Positions 8,510-17,709 are shown, counted from the stretch's first letter. The stretch: DNA of 63,201 nucleotides from Clostridiales bacterium (GCA_019419865.1 JAHZIG010000017.1:1-63201), one strand, 5' to 3'. Numbers and translations: made by a program. The notes: a model not told the origin generated them from the letters alone.

Positions 8510-8974
8510 TTAATCCATCTCGCGCATTAGGTTTACCATCTCGATAGCGCCGAGCGCGCAGTCGTAGCCCTTGTTTCCGGCCTTGGTCCCGGCGCGTTCG
8601 ATCGCCTGCTCTATGTTCTCTGTCGTAAGTATCCCGAACAGAACGGGCACGCCGGTCTTTAGCGATATCGACGCCACGCCCTTGGATACTTCGTTGCATA
8701 CGTAATCGTAATGGCTGGTCGCGCCCCTGATCACCGCGCCGAGGCAGATAACCGCGTCGTATTTACCGCTCCCCGCCATCTTGGACGCGACGAGGGGTAT
8801 CTCGAACGAACCGGGCGCCCAGGCGACGCTTATATCCTCGTCCTTAACGCCGTGTCTTATTAGTCCGTCAAGCGCGCCGTCGAGCAGCTTAGAGGTTATA
8901 AACTCGTTGAACCTTGCGACGACGATACCTATCTTCATATTCTTCGCGGTCAGTTTTCCTTCAAACTTTTTCAT
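8510..8974 (-). CDS. ribH: 6,7-dimethyl-8-ribityllumazine synthase
   Basis: The 154-residue protein matches the RibH family over its full length: VVARFNEFI near 19-27, PGSFEIPL at about 56-63, [16 protein letters not shown] at about 82-97 and the GILTTEN segment. It joins 5-amino-6-ribitylaminouracil with 3,4-dihydroxybutanone phosphate, usually as a large hollow capsid. AGGAGG lies 8 bases before the ATG. It is the last gene of the ribD-ribE-ribBA-ribH operon and is followed by a terminator. Confidence 0.97.
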   Translation of the reverse strand: MKKFEGKLTAKNMKIGIVVARFNEFITSKLLDGALDGLIRHGVKDEDISVAWAPGSFEIPLVASKMAGSGKYDAVICLGAVIRGATSHYDYVCNEVSKGVASISLKTGVPVLFGILTTENIEQAIERAGTKAGNKGYDCALGAIEMVNLMREMD

Positions 8975-8995
8975 TATGATTTCCTCCTGAAATAT

Positions 8996-10195
8996 TTAAT
9001 AATTTAATAAATGTCCCATTTTTTCCTGTTTGGTCTTGAGGTAGAACAAGTCGTGAGCGGTCGCGTCCATCTGGATCGGAACGCGCTCGATTATCTCAAG
9101 CCCGAAATCCGAAAGCTGATACGCCTTATCCGGGTTGTTGGTCAGCAAGCGCATCGTCTTCACGCCGAGGTCGCGGAGTATCTGAGCGCCTATGAAATAT
9201 TCGCGCGCGTCCGCCTTAAAGCCGAGCGCTATATTCGCCTGCAGGGTATCCATTCCCTCGTCCTGAAGCTCGTAGGCGCGGAGCTTGTTGATAAGCCCTA
9301 TCCCGCGTCCTTCCTGGCGCATATACAACATCACGCCCCTGCCCTCGTCGTTTATCGCGGTCATAGCCGAGGCGAACTGTTGTCCGCAGTCGCAGCGCAG
9401 CGACCCGAACGCGTCGCCGGTCAGGCACTCCGAATGAACGCGGCAGAGAACGTCCTCCCCGTCGCCTATCTCGCCTTTCACCAAAGCCACGTGGTGCTCG
9501 CCGTTTAGGAGATTGACGTAGCCGTAGGCTGTAAAGTCTCCGTACTTGGTAGGCATCCTCGTCTCCGCCACGCGCTCGATAAGCTTTTCATGACGCTTCC
9601 TGTAGCTTTGCAGGTCTTTTATCGTGATAAATTTGAGGTCGTGTTTATCCGCAAGCTCCCTAAGCTCGGGCGTCCTCATCATGGCTCCGTCCTCGCGCAT
9701 TATCTCGCAGCACAGTCCGCACTCCTCGAGCCCGGCGAGCCGCGCCAGATCGACCGTCGCCTCGGTATGCCCGTCTCGCTCCAGGACGCCGTTCTTCTTC
9801 GCCAGCAGCGGGAACATATGCCCCGGACGCCTGAAATCCTCGGGACGCGAGGTCTTATCCGCGAACCTCATGGCCGTTATCGACCGCTCCTCCGCCGAAA
9901 TCCCTGTAGTTACGCTGACGTGGTCTACCGACACCGTGAACGCCGTCTCGTGATTGTCGGTATTGTCCGGCGTCATCTGCGGCAGCGCGAGCCGTCTTGC
10001 GTATTCCTCCGACATAGGCATACATATCAGCCCCCTGCCGTACGTCGCCATAAAATTGATATTCTCGGGCGTGGCGAACCGCGCCGCGCATATGAAATCG
10101 CCCTCGTTTTCGCGGTCGGCGTCGTCGGCGACAACGACGATCTTCCCGTTTTTAAGATCCTCCAACGCTTCTTCGATCGTGTTAAGCTCGATCAT
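8996..10195 (-). CDS. ribBA: Bifunctional 3,4-dihydroxy-2-butanone-4-phosphate synthase / GTP cyclohydrolase II
   Basis: In this 399-residue fusion the N-terminal half is the RibB domain, with [10 protein letters not shown] near residues 22-31 (acidic magnesium-binding site) and the RPGH-type sequence near 123. The C-terminal half is the RibA domain, with the zinc cysteines in [15 protein letters not shown] and the [12 protein letters not shown]-binding block. Both entry reactions of riboflavin synthesis, from ribulose 5-phosphate and from GTP, are thus on one chain, as is usual in Firmicutes. AAGGAG precedes the ATG. Confidence 0.97.
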   Translation of the reverse strand: MIELNTIEEALEDLKNGKIVVVADDADRENEGDFICAARFATPENINFMATYGRGLICMPMSEEYARRLALPQMTPDNTDNHETAFTVSVDHVSVTTGISAEERSITAMRFADKTSRPEDFRRPGHMFPLLAKKNGVLERDGHTEATVDLARLAGLEECGLCCEIMREDGAMMRTPELRELADKHDLKFITIKDLQSYRKRHEKLIERVAETRMPTKYGDFTAYGYVNLLNGEHHVALVKGEIGDGEDVLCRVHSECLTGDAFGSLRCDCGQQFASAMTAINDEGRGVMLYMRQEGRGIGLINKLRAYELQDEGMDTLQANIALGFKADAREYFIGAQILRDLGVKTMRLLTNNPDKAYQLSDFGLEIIERVPIQMDATAHDLFYLKTKQEKMGHLLNY

Positions 10196-10300
10196 ATTAT
10201 CGCTCTCCTTTAAAATTTAAATTTTCTATATTAAATCCGCCCGAATCGCTTCTATACTCTATATCGGACGCGATAGGCGCAAATTATAACCGCCCGCGTA

Positions 10301-10954
10301 TCAGTATCCGTATTTCGCCAAAAATTCCCGCGTGATACCGCTTTTGTCCATATCGTCTTCATCCCCGCCAAAACAGAGCAGCCTTTCGACATACTTGCCT
10401 ATTACGTCGGTCTCTATATTCACGCGGTCGCCCGGCCTTAGTCCGCCTATTATCGTGTTTTGGGCGGTGTGCGGTATGACCGAGACCGAAAAACCGTCCC
10501 GGCTTACCGAGACCACGGTCAGACTTACGCCGTCGATCGCGACCGAGCCTTTCTCCACGATATATTTGGCGATCTCGGGTTTTACCGTAACGTAGCGCCT
10601 AAGCGCGATACCGTCTCGCTCGATCCGGGCGATCCGCCCTACGCCGTCTATATGCCCCGAGACGATATGCCCGCCGAAACGCCCGTCCGCCGGCATGGCT
10701 CTCTCTAAATTGACCCGGCTTCCCGGCTTCAGATCAGCCAAGCCCGAACGGCTCAGCGTCTCGTGCATCACGTCGGCGCTAAATCCTCCGTCGCCGAGCG
10801 AAGTCACCGTAAGACAAACGCCGTTTACCGCGATACTGTCGCCTACCTTTGCATCCTCCGCAACTAAGTCCGAGTTTATGCTCAATACCGCCGAATCCGC
10901 GCCCGCGGCTATCCTTTTAACGCGGCCTACCTCCTCAATTATCCCGGTGAACAT
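10301..10954 (-). CDS. ribE: Riboflavin synthase, alpha subunit
   Basis: The 217-residue protein consists of two tandem lumazine-binding repeats. The first starts with MFTGIIEEVG and includes SIAVNGVCLTV; the second starts near GGHIVSGHIDGVG and includes SVAIDGVSLTV. It dismutates two molecules of 6,7-dimethyl-8-ribityllumazine to riboflavin. A C-terminal tail of about 20 residues extends beyond the repeat. Its start overlaps the end of ribD by 20 bases, indicating coupled translation. Confidence 0.97.
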   Translation of the reverse strand: MFTGIIEEVGRVKRIAAGADSAVLSINSDLVAEDAKVGDSIAVNGVCLTVTSLGDGGFSADVMHETLSRSGLADLKPGSRVNLERAMPADGRFGGHIVSGHIDGVGRIARIERDGIALRRYVTVKPEIAKYIVEKGSVAIDGVSLTVVSVSRDGFSVSVIPHTAQNTIIGGLRPGDRVNIETDVIGKYVERLLCFGGDEDDMDKSGITREFLAKYGY

Positions 10955-12041
10955 CGAAATCGACCTCGCTTTCTATCAGAAAATCCTCTCCCAGCCTTGT
11001 TACCTTGCTGTTTTTAAGCGGTATCGCGTCTTTGGGATGAGCTATCCCCTCTCCGCCGACCGGAGATTTCGCCCCGGCGCCGCCCAGCAGTTTCGGCGCG
11101 ATATACGCCTGAATCCTACGCGCGAGCCCGCTTTTTAAGACCGACCAGCTCAAGGTTCCGCCGCTCTCAATCAAAACGCCGTCTATCCCTTCGCCGCCGA
11201 GCGTCTTGAAAAGGCTCTCAAGATCTACGCGGCCTTCCCTTTGGGGAACGGTCAAGATCCTGCACCCGGCCTTTTCGTATTCCTTGAACCTCTGCATATC
11301 GCTTACGCAGGTCGCGATAACGGTCGGAACGTCCGCGGCTGTTTTTACTATTTTACTTTCAAGCGGCGTCCTGAGCCGGGAGTCGCATATTATCCTGAGC
11401 GGATCTCTTCCGCCCTCTATGCGGCAGGTCAGCAGAGGATCGTCGGCCAAAACGGTGTCCGCTCCGGTCATAATAGCCGAGTATCTGCGCCTGTCCTCGT
11501 GCACGCGCTCTCTCGCCGCCTCGCCGGTTATCCATTTTGACGCGCCGGTATACGACGCGGTCTTTCCGTCCATAGTCATCGCGTACTTGACGGTCGCGTA
11601 CGGAACACCCGTTTTGATATAGTGGAAAAATATAAAGTTCAGTTCGTCGCACTCCTCTTTGAGTACGCCGGTCTCCGCCTCTATCCCATGATCGCGCAGA
11701 GCCTTTATCCCGCCTCCGGACACCGCCGGGTTCGGGTCGAGCGAGCCGATAACGACTCTTTTTACGCCCGAAGCTATCACCGCTTCGGTGCATGGCGGCT
11801 GTTTGCCATGGTGGCAGCACGGCTCGAGCGTGACGTACATAACGCCGCCTACCGGAGACTCCGTGCATGAATTCAGCGCGGCGCGCTCTGCGTGAAGGTC
11901 GCCGTATCTTGCGTGCCAGCCCTCGCCTATTATCCGCCCGTCCTTAACGATCACCGCGCCCACCATCGGGTTCGGGGAGACGAAACCGCAGCCGCGCTTT
12001 GCAAGCTCTACGGCGCGCCTCATGTAGTCGTTGTCGTTCAT
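10935..12041 (-). CDS. ribD: Bifunctional diaminohydroxyphosphoribosylaminopyrimidine deaminase / 5-amino-6-(5-phosphoribosylamino)uracil reductase
   Basis: An N-terminal cytidine-deaminase-type zinc site (HAERAAL near residue 49 and EPCCHHGKQPPC near 74-85) is followed by a C-terminal dihydrofolate-reductase-like reductase domain with VKYAMTMDGKTA. It performs the second and third steps of the GTP branch. I choose the ATG at 12041, 6 bases after GAGGTG, rather than the in-frame GTG at 12050 that lies inside that site. It is the first gene behind the FMN riboswitch. Confidence 0.96.
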   Translation of the reverse strand: MNDNDYMRRAVELAKRGCGFVSPNPMVGAVIVKDGRIIGEGWHARYGDLHAERAALNSCTESPVGGVMYVTLEPCCHHGKQPPCTEAVIASGVKRVVIGSLDPNPAVSGGGIKALRDHGIEAETGVLKEECDELNFIFFHYIKTGVPYATVKYAMTMDGKTASYTGASKWITGEAARERVHEDRRRYSAIMTGADTVLADDPLLTCRIEGGRDPLRIICDSRLRTPLESKIVKTAADVPTVIATCVSDMQRFKEYEKAGCRILTVPQREGRVDLESLFKTLGGEGIDGVLIESGGTLSWSVLKSGLARRIQAYIAPKLLGGAGAKSPVGGEGIAHPKDAIPLKNSKVTRLGEDFLIESEVDFDVHRDN

Positions 12042-12201
12042 TAAGATCACCTCTTGAAAAAATCGCGAATAAGATCGATGGAGCTGAAAGCAAACCCTGT
12101 CAGCGTTTTCGGCCTAACAAAAATTATTGAGGTTTAACGGTGAAATCGATACGTATTTGTATACGCGAAAAAATCCAAACAAAAGATAGAGGTTTTAAAA
12201 C

Positions 12202-12234
12202 AAAAAAACTCTGAAACGGAAACCCATCTCAGAG
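12202..12234 (-). terminator. Attenuator terminator of the FMN riboswitch
   Basis: On the minus strand CTCTGAGA pairs with TTTCAGAG (8 bp, one G-U), followed by TTTTTTTG. It lies between the aptamer and ribD, so FMN binding probably causes premature termination here. Confidence 0.8.
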
Positions 12235-12245
12235 CAATATTGAAA

Positions 12246-12318
12246 ATACGGCGTCGAATAAAATAAATAAATACTTAAAATACTATTATTAAATAACAAA
12301 GGAGCAACGACGCCGTAT
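12246..12318 (-). promoter_or_regulatory. Long-range hairpin of the FMN riboswitch expression platform
   Basis: On the minus strand ATACGGCGTCG (12308-12318) and CGACGCCGTAT (12246-12256) are perfectly complementary over 11 bp, with a very AU-rich 51-base loop. The hairpin sits between aptamer and terminator. It may set the folding order or serve as antiterminator support; its role is inferred. Confidence 0.45.
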
Positions 12319-12322
12319 AAAC

Positions 12323-12433
12323 CAATCTTCTTCCATCCAGACTATACTGTCGGCTTCGGAATCTCACCGAATCTGCCTTACGGCTCGCGGGCTGTACCGC
12401 CGATAGGGAATTTCACCCTGCCCTGAAGATCTT
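12323..12433 (-). promoter_or_regulatory. FMN riboswitch (RFN element)
   Basis: The minus strand carries the conserved RFN core in order: TCTTCAGGGCAGGGTGAAATT at the 5' side, CGGTACAGCCCGCGAG, GATTCGGTGAGATTCCGAAGCCGACAGT, and GGATGGAAGAAGAT closing the P1 stem with the 5' end. It binds flavin mononucleotide and controls the riboflavin operon that follows. Confidence 0.95.
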
Positions 12434-12449
12434 ATTCAATTATATAATG

Positions 12450-12478
12450 ATTATATCTCACATATTTCCATATGTCAA
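12450..12478 (-). promoter_or_regulatory. Promoter of the riboflavin operon
   Basis: On the minus strand a consensus promoter: TTGACA (12473-12478), 17 bases, TATAAT (12450-12455), ending about 17 bases before the riboswitch. Confidence 0.88.
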
Positions 12479-12600
12479 TAGAAAATTCAAGACTTAACTC
12501 TAATTTTCGCATATCATATCTACGCGCGCCGGCAAAGCGGATTTTAGAGGATCTCAACAACCGCCGGCTCGCGTTTTGGGCGTACAAAAAAGCCGCTCGC

Positions 12601-13200
12601 TTAATTAAAACTGTTTTCGACTACTCCCGGCAGCGCCTCGTAGATCGATCTCTTTATCTTCTTCTCAAACAGCGCTTTTATCTCCAAGATCTTCTTCCAG
12701 CGCGCGGTGGTAAACTCAGATACGCCGTAGCGGATCGTCACGTCGACAAACCGCTTCTCCAAAAGGCAAAATCCGGTCGGAAGAGCCAACGAGTCGCATA
12801 GCTGTACGAGCCTATCGTAATCGTCGTAGACGGCGTTTTTAATAAAATCGTCCATAAATCGATACTCCTCGTCAGTAATATCGAACTCGCCGATAGACGT
12901 TCTTATATCCTGTATCATAAAAGCATGGGAAATACAGATCTGCGCCGCCTTTTCCCAGCCTCGCTCCATGCAAAAGCGGTAGCCGTCTATCAGATGTTTC
13001 TCCGAACTCACTCCGGCATATCGGCCAATATCGTGTAATAATCCAAAACAATACGCCTTATCAGCCGATATGTCGCCGCAGAGCGAAGCTATATTTTCAC
13101 AAGCTCGCGCGACATAGCTGGAATGGTCTACCCATCGTCCCGGATTCAACTCGCCCGCGCGCTCCAATTCCGCTTCCGCCGTTTTACGATCCAATTTCAA
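12601..13200 (-). CDS. HD-domain phosphohydrolase
   Basis: A protein of 199 residues with an HD metal site: VDHSSYVAR near residue 24, LLHDIGRYAG near 74-83 (the HD pair), and a second histidine in ISHAFM near 110. HD proteins hydrolyse phosphate esters of nucleotides or nucleic acids; the substrate here is unknown. The start is TTG, with AAGGAAG 8 bases upstream; no ATG gives a better fit. It lies downstream of engB on the same strand, about 108 bases away. Confidence 0.82.
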   Translation of the reverse strand: MKLDRKTAEAELERAGELNPGRWVDHSSYVARACENIASLCGDISADKAYCFGLLHDIGRYAGVSSEKHLIDGYRFCMERGWEKAAQICISHAFMIQDIRTSIGEFDITDEEYRFMDDFIKNAVYDDYDRLVQLCDSLALPTGFCLLEKRFVDVTIRYGVSEFTTARWKKILEIKALFEKKIKRSIYEALPGVVENSFN

Positions 13201-13308
13201 TGTTATATCTTCCTTTCTTGCGCGTCTTACGCGAACCGCCGTCCGCCTTTTCAGCCCAATCGCGCTCGCTCAGATAACGCCGTTACGCCGGTGTAAAGCC
13301 TATACGCC

Positions 13309-13899
13309 TTACACGCTCTTTACAAGCGATTCTATAAGCTCCAAAAACTCTTCCCTGCCGGTTCGCTTTTCGGCCGAAAACGGCATCAGAACGCAGTCGT
13401 CGTCGAGCTGAAGTTCGTTATATATGACTGTAAGATTCTTTTCTATCTGCGACTTTTTGAGTTTATCCAGCTTTGTGGCTACGACTACCGGAGAGTAGTT
13501 ATAGCTCCTTATCCAATCCATCATAGTCTTGTCGTCCGCCGTCGGCTTATGCCTCGAATCTACGAGCTGAACGACCTGAACGAGGTTATACCTGTTCGAC
13601 AGATACCTGTTTATCATCTTAGCCCATTTCTCCTGCTCGACCTTCGACACCTTGGCGTAGCCGTAGCCCGGAAGATCCACAAGCCTGTATCTGCCCTCTA
13701 TATCGTAGAAGTTTATGGTCGCCGTCTTACCCGGCGAACTGCTCGTCCTCGCCAGCTTCGTCCTGTTGGTTATACAATTTATCAGGGACGATTTACCGAC
13801 GTTCGACCTTCCGACGAATGCGATCTCGGGCACGAGCGTGTCGGGGTACTGCTCCGGCTTCACGGCGGTGCAAAGTAATTTTGCGTCGATATATTCCAT
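13309..13899 (-). CDS. engB: Ribosome biogenesis GTP-binding protein EngB/YsxC
   Basis: The 196-residue GTPase has G1 GRSNVGKSS (about 30-38), G3 DLPGYGYAKV (about 74-83), G4 TKLDK near 142-146 and a G5-like SAEK, as in the YihA/EngB family. It assists assembly of the large ribosomal subunit. AGGAGG lies 10 bases before the ATG. It follows lon, as in Bacillus where lonA and ysxC are neighbours, and the two are likely co-transcribed. Confidence 0.97.
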   Translation of the reverse strand: MEYIDAKLLCTAVKPEQYPDTLVPEIAFVGRSNVGKSSLINCITNRTKLARTSSSPGKTATINFYDIEGRYRLVDLPGYGYAKVSKVEQEKWAKMINRYLSNRYNLVQVVQLVDSRHKPTADDKTMMDWIRSYNYSPVVVATKLDKLKKSQIEKNLTVIYNELQLDDDCVLMPFSAEKRTGREEFLELIESLVKSV

Positions 13900-14018
13900 C
13901 TTCGTAATACCTCCTGTATCTCTTAAGGCCGGAACGCGTCCGCGGCGTTTTAGGCCGCCCGCGGGATTTGGATTTCATTCCCCGCCGTCGCGTTCCGTCC
14001 TCGTTTCCTTTTTAAATA

Positions 14019-16481
14019 TCACGCGCCCGCGCTGATCGACTGCTTTGAAGCTGGTTCGAGCTTTCCGCGTCTCTTAGGCGCGACGCTCTTTCCTGTTTTT
14101 TTATCCTTTACGAGAGCGAGATCCAATACCGTACGCACGTCCTTCGCAAACGTAAAGCTGATATTATCCTTAACTATATCCGGAAGTTCGTCGTAGTCCG
14201 GCTTATTGTCGTACGGTATCGAGACTTCCTTTATTCCGCTTCTGTACGCCGCGAGGGTCTTTTCTTTTAGGCCGCCTATAGCGAGAACGCGTCCGGTGAG
14301 GCTTATCTCTCCGGTCATAGCCACGTCGGAGCGGACCGGAGTCTTGGTAAGCGCCGAAACGAGCGCCGTGACCATGGTAACTCCCGCCGACGGGCCGTCC
14401 TTGGGAACCGCCCCCTCGGGGAAATGGATATGTACGTCCACGTTCTTATGGAAATCCTTCTCAAGACCGAGACTTTCCCTGTTGGCTCTGATATAACTCA
14501 TCGCCGCCGACGCCGATTCCTTCATAACGTCGCCTAAGTTGCCGGTCAGGATCAGTTTTCCGTTACCTTCCATCACGCAGACCTCGACGTTTAGTATCTC
14601 GCCGCCGCTCTGCGTCCACGCAAGACCGTTTACTATTCCTATCCGGTCTATCCTATCCCGTCTCTGACGCGGGTATTTGGGTTTGCCCAAAAATTCGGAG
14701 ACGTTGGTCTTGTTGACTCTTATCGACTCGACGCCCTCGTCCACAATCTTTTTAGCCGTCTTTCGGCTTATCGCGGCGAGCGCCCTTTCGAGGTTCCTGA
14801 CTCCCGACTCGCGGGTGTAATTGTCGATTATCTCGTTTATCGCCGAATCCGATACCTTTAGCTGTTTCGCGCTGAGACCGTGCTTTTTGCGCTGCTTCGG
14901 GTACAGGTATTTATTCGCTATCTTAAGTTTTTCTTCCATTGTATATCCGGATACCTCTATCACGTCCATTCTGTCTATAAGCGGCCTCGGCACGGTGTCG
15001 AGAGTGTTCGCCGACGCGATGAACATGACCTTTGACAGGTCGAACGGTATCTCGATATAATGGTCTCTAAAACTCTTGTTCTGCTCCGGATCCAACACCT
15101 CCAAAAGCGCGGACGCGGGGTCTCCGGCGTGGGATACGCCCAGCTTGTCTATCTCGTCCAAGAGTATTATCGGGTTGTTGGAACCGGCGTTTTTAAGCGC
15201 CTCCATGATCCTGCCCGGCATAGCGCCTACGTAGGTCTTTCTGTGTCCTCTTATATCCGACTCGTTCTGGACGCCGCCGAGGCTTATCCTGACGTATTTC
15301 CTGCCCAGCGACTCGGCGAGCGATCTTACGACGGAAGTCTTTCCCGTTCCGGGAGGACCCACGAGACATAGTATCGAGCCTCCGGTTTCGTTCGTGAGAC
15401 GTTTTACCGATATGTATTCGATTATGCGCTCCTTGACCTTTTCCAAGCCGTAGTGGTCGCGGTCCAATATCTCCTTCGCCTTTTGCGTGTCCAAATTCTC
15501 CTCGTCCGAAAATTCCCAGGGCAGGGCGAGGACTTCTTCAATATAGTTCTCGATCACCGCGTATTCCTGACTGAATCGCTGCTGAGAATCCAGACGGCAA
15601 AGCTCCGCTTCGAGCTTTTTCAACACCGCCTCGGGCAGATCACGCTTTTCTATCTGTTCCTCGAAACTCTCCGGCTCGTCCGGGATATCGAGGTCGTAAG
15701 CCGGATCGGATGAACGCCTTCCGGTGAGCTCGGCAAGTTCGTCGTTGAGCGCCGCGATCTTCTGCCTTACTATGTATTCGCGCTGGCCTCTGTTTATGAT
15801 CGCCTCTGTCCTGTTGTCGATATCGTGACCTATCTTCGCGATAGCGTTATGCTCGAGCAGGTGGTTATAGACTACCTCGATACGCTTTCTAAGATCCAGC
15901 TCCTCAAGGAGCGCCTGCTTCTCCTCGGCCTTTATACTCAAAAATCCCGACAGGCAGTCGGTAAGCTCTAAAGCGCTGTCGTTATTTAAAAGAGCGGCGA
16001 CCCTGTTCTGCTGCATCCCGTCAGAGAGCGCGTAGGTCTCCTCGAGCGCGTATTTTATCTTGTTGAAGTACGCGCATATCTCAAGATTGGTCTCCTCGTC
16101 GTAGTCAAGTTCGGGCTCTATGATCTCGACTTCCGCGCTGTAAAACATAGCGGAGTCTCTGCTGACGCTTAAAAGCCGCGCCCTATCGGAGCCCCTCAGC
16201 AAGATCCTCACGGAATCGTCGCCGAGCGTTATCGCCTGCACGATCTCCGCCACTACGCCGATCTCATGGAAGTCCGAGACCTCCAGCGACTCAAAGTCCG
16301 CTTCGCCCTTGCCCAGGCAGACGAACACTTCGTAATTTTTATATACCGACTCTGATATTATCTCGCTAATATGCGGCTCGCGTATAGTAAATTGAGCCAT
16401 GTCGTTGGGAAATATAAAAACCCGGTTCGATGGAACCAGCGCAAGAAGTTTCCTGTTTTTATTTGCAGTCTCCGTACTCAA
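14019..16481 (-). CDS. lon: Endopeptidase La (Lon), ATP-dependent serine protease
   Basis: A protein of 820 residues with the full Lon architecture: N-terminal substrate domain (about 12-215), helical linker, AAA+ module with Walker A GPPGTGKTS at 375-383 and Walker B ILLDEID near 439-445, and protease domain with PKDGPSAG at 693-700 (Ser698) and GGLKEK (Lys741) as catalytic pair. It degrades misfolded and regulatory cytosolic proteins. The only in-frame start found is TTG, and a 9-codon ATG frame overlaps it (see findings). The N-terminus is somewhat divergent, so the true start may be slightly downstream. Confidence 0.95.
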   Translation of the reverse strand: MSTETANKNRKLLALVPSNRVFIFPNDMAQFTIREPHISEIISESVYKNYEVFVCLGKGEADFESLEVSDFHEIGVVAEIVQAITLGDDSVRILLRGSDRARLLSVSRDSAMFYSAEVEIIEPELDYDEETNLEICAYFNKIKYALEETYALSDGMQQNRVAALLNNDSALELTDCLSGFLSIKAEEKQALLEELDLRKRIEVVYNHLLEHNAIAKIGHDIDNRTEAIINRGQREYIVRQKIAALNDELAELTGRRSSDPAYDLDIPDEPESFEEQIEKRDLPEAVLKKLEAELCRLDSQQRFSQEYAVIENYIEEVLALPWEFSDEENLDTQKAKEILDRDHYGLEKVKERIIEYISVKRLTNETGGSILCLVGPPGTGKTSVVRSLAESLGRKYVRISLGGVQNESDIRGHRKTYVGAMPGRIMEALKNAGSNNPIILLDEIDKLGVSHAGDPASALLEVLDPEQNKSFRDHYIEIPFDLSKVMFIASANTLDTVPRPLIDRMDVIEVSGYTMEEKLKIANKYLYPKQRKKHGLSAKQLKVSDSAINEIIDNYTRESGVRNLERALAAISRKTAKKIVDEGVESIRVNKTNVSEFLGKPKYPRQRRDRIDRIGIVNGLAWTQSGGEILNVEVCVMEGNGKLILTGNLGDVMKESASAAMSYIRANRESLGLEKDFHKNVDVHIHFPEGAVPKDGPSAGVTMVTALVSALTKTPVRSDVAMTGEISLTGRVLAIGGLKEKTLAAYRSGIKEVSIPYDNKPDYDELPDIVKDNISFTFAKDVRTVLDLALVKDKKTGKSVAPKRRGKLEPASKQSISAGA

Positions 16482-16759
16482 AATCCATATATCCCCTTTC
16501 GTTCTGAAATTGATCGCCGAACTTAGCCGTTCGGCTCTCCGCGCCCCAGTCTTATGCGCCGCGCGTTAAAACCGGCTATGCCGTCCGTGCTCGTTCCGTC
16601 TTTCGCTTTGCGTTAATCCGCCGCGTCTTCGACCCGCGCCGCGCCCGCCTTCTTTTATTTAGCTCCAAGGCCGTCTCGTCCGCGACCTCCGGCCGCGATC
16701 AAGCGATCCGCCCGCGAGCTAAACCGCTAAGTCATGCATAAGGCTTTGACATGTTAGTT
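16482..16759 (-). other. Long 5' leader of lon
   Basis: From the predicted promoter at 16760-16788 the lon transcript would have an untranslated leader of about 270 bases. It is GC-rich, with a small hairpin AGCCG-AAC-GGCT near the ribosome binding site. I see no CIRCE element and no paired CtsR heptads here. Confidence 0.4.
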
Positions 16760-16788
16760 ATTATACTATTGTTAAGGTATGTTTTCAA
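16760..16788 (-). promoter_or_regulatory. Promoter for lon
   Basis: On the minus strand TTGAAA (16783-16788), 17 bases, TATAAT (16760-16765). Confidence 0.75.
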
Positions 16789-16867
16789 CCCTTTTTTCTA
16801 TAAATTAAATTTCTTGATACCAAATTATATGCTTCTCCCATAATTTCTCCAATATTTTTTATTAAGA

Positions 16868-16896
16868 TTGACAAATTTCATCTTATGGATTATAAT
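16868..16896 (+). promoter_or_regulatory. Consensus promoter for the PP2C-FHA genes
   Basis: TTGACA (16868-16873), 17 bases, TATAAT (16891-16896), a perfect sigma-A match. The expected transcript start near 16903 is only about two bases before an ATG (16905), so a leaderless message is possible. Confidence 0.88.
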
Positions 16897-16904
16897 AAAT
16901 AATT

Positions 16905-16994
16905 ATGAACAATATAAACGTCAAAATCGCTTTTTTTCTGACAACAAGCGGTTTTGCAGGCTGCAAGCAAATAAAAATTAGGAGATTCGACTGA
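16905..16994 (+). CDS. Possible 29-residue leader peptide upstream of the PP2C gene
   Basis: An ATG at 16905 opens 29 codons ending in TGA at 16992-16994, one base before the PP2C ATG. The peptide starts MNNINVKIAFF and has a hydrophobic stretch ending in SGFAGC, which resembles a lipobox. There is no room for a ribosome binding site after the predicted transcript start, so it would have to be read as a leaderless message. It may be chance; the exact abutment with the next start is the main argument for it. Confidence 0.3.
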   Translation: MNNINVKIAFFLTTSGFAGCKQIKIRRFD

Positions 16995-16995
16995 T

Positions 16996-17709
16996 ATGGA
17001 TATATCTTCTTCGACTTATTACGGCGACGTAGAGATCAACCAGGACAGTATCGGAACGCTCGAGGACGGCGGCTGCGCGTGTTTCGTGGTAGCGGACGGC
17101 TCGCTCAGCACGAGCGGCGGGAATATCGCCTCGGACACGATCGTAAAATCCGTGCTCGACGATTTTAAAAATACCAACAGCGTCACCCGCGAAACCCTTA
17201 CCGACTACTACAAAAAGGCGGACGACAAACTGTGGGCTAAAACCGAAGAGTCGGGCGGAACGGCGTCGTACATGGCTTCGGCCGCCGTGCTCTTGACCGA
17301 CGGCAAATGCGCCATAAACGCTCATCTCGGAAACTGCCGGATGTATTACTTAAGCGAGAACTTCCTTCAGTTTATAACGCCGGATCACACTCTCGCCTAC
17401 GACGATCACGCGGCGGGCAAGTTCAGGTTCCCCGGTATACGCAAAAGCCCCAACAGGCGAAAAGTCCGCGCTTATTTAGGCTCCGATCCGATGTGCACGC
17501 CGGAGATCTCCGAACCTTTCGCTATAAAAGAAGGCGACGCGTTTTTACTGTGTACCGACGGTTTTTGGGAGCAGATAACCGAACGCCAGGTCGAGCGCAC
17601 GTTAAAGCACAGCAAGACCGCGGCGGAATGGCTGAAAAAAATGCTTAGGATCGTCCGCAACAGCAGACCCAAGCACGATAATTACAGCGCCGTTACCGTG
17701 AGATTTTAA
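16996..17709 (+). CDS. PP2C-like protein phosphatase
   Basis: The 237-residue protein shows a compact PP2C fold pattern: NQDS near residue 15 (metal-site region), VADGS near 33-37, CTDGFWE near 185-191 and HDNYSAVTV near the C-terminus, which supplies the last metal-binding aspartate. The usual DGxGG loop is altered to DGSLSTSGG. Such enzymes remove phosphate from Ser/Thr using two metal ions. AGGAG lies 11 bases before the ATG. It stands 78 bases before an FHA-domain gene, suggesting a phosphothreonine signalling pair, but no protein kinase gene is in the window. Confidence 0.88.
   Translation: MDISSSTYYGDVEINQDSIGTLEDGGCACFVVADGSLSTSGGNIASDTIVKSVLDDFKNTNSVTRETLTDYYKKADDKLWAKTEESGGTASYMASAAVLLTDGKCAINAHLGNCRMYYLSENFLQFITPDHTLAYDDHAAGKFRFPGIRKSPNRRKVRAYLGSDPMCTPEISEPFAIKEGDAFLLCTDGFWEQITERQVERTLKHSKTAAEWLKKMLRIVRNSRPKHDNYSAVTVRF

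Noticed and set aside
16482..16867. CIRCE or CtsR heat-shock operator before lon
   Set aside because: Only a single TTTGACA-like heptad is seen, not the paired repeats of CtsR, and no CIRCE inverted repeat.
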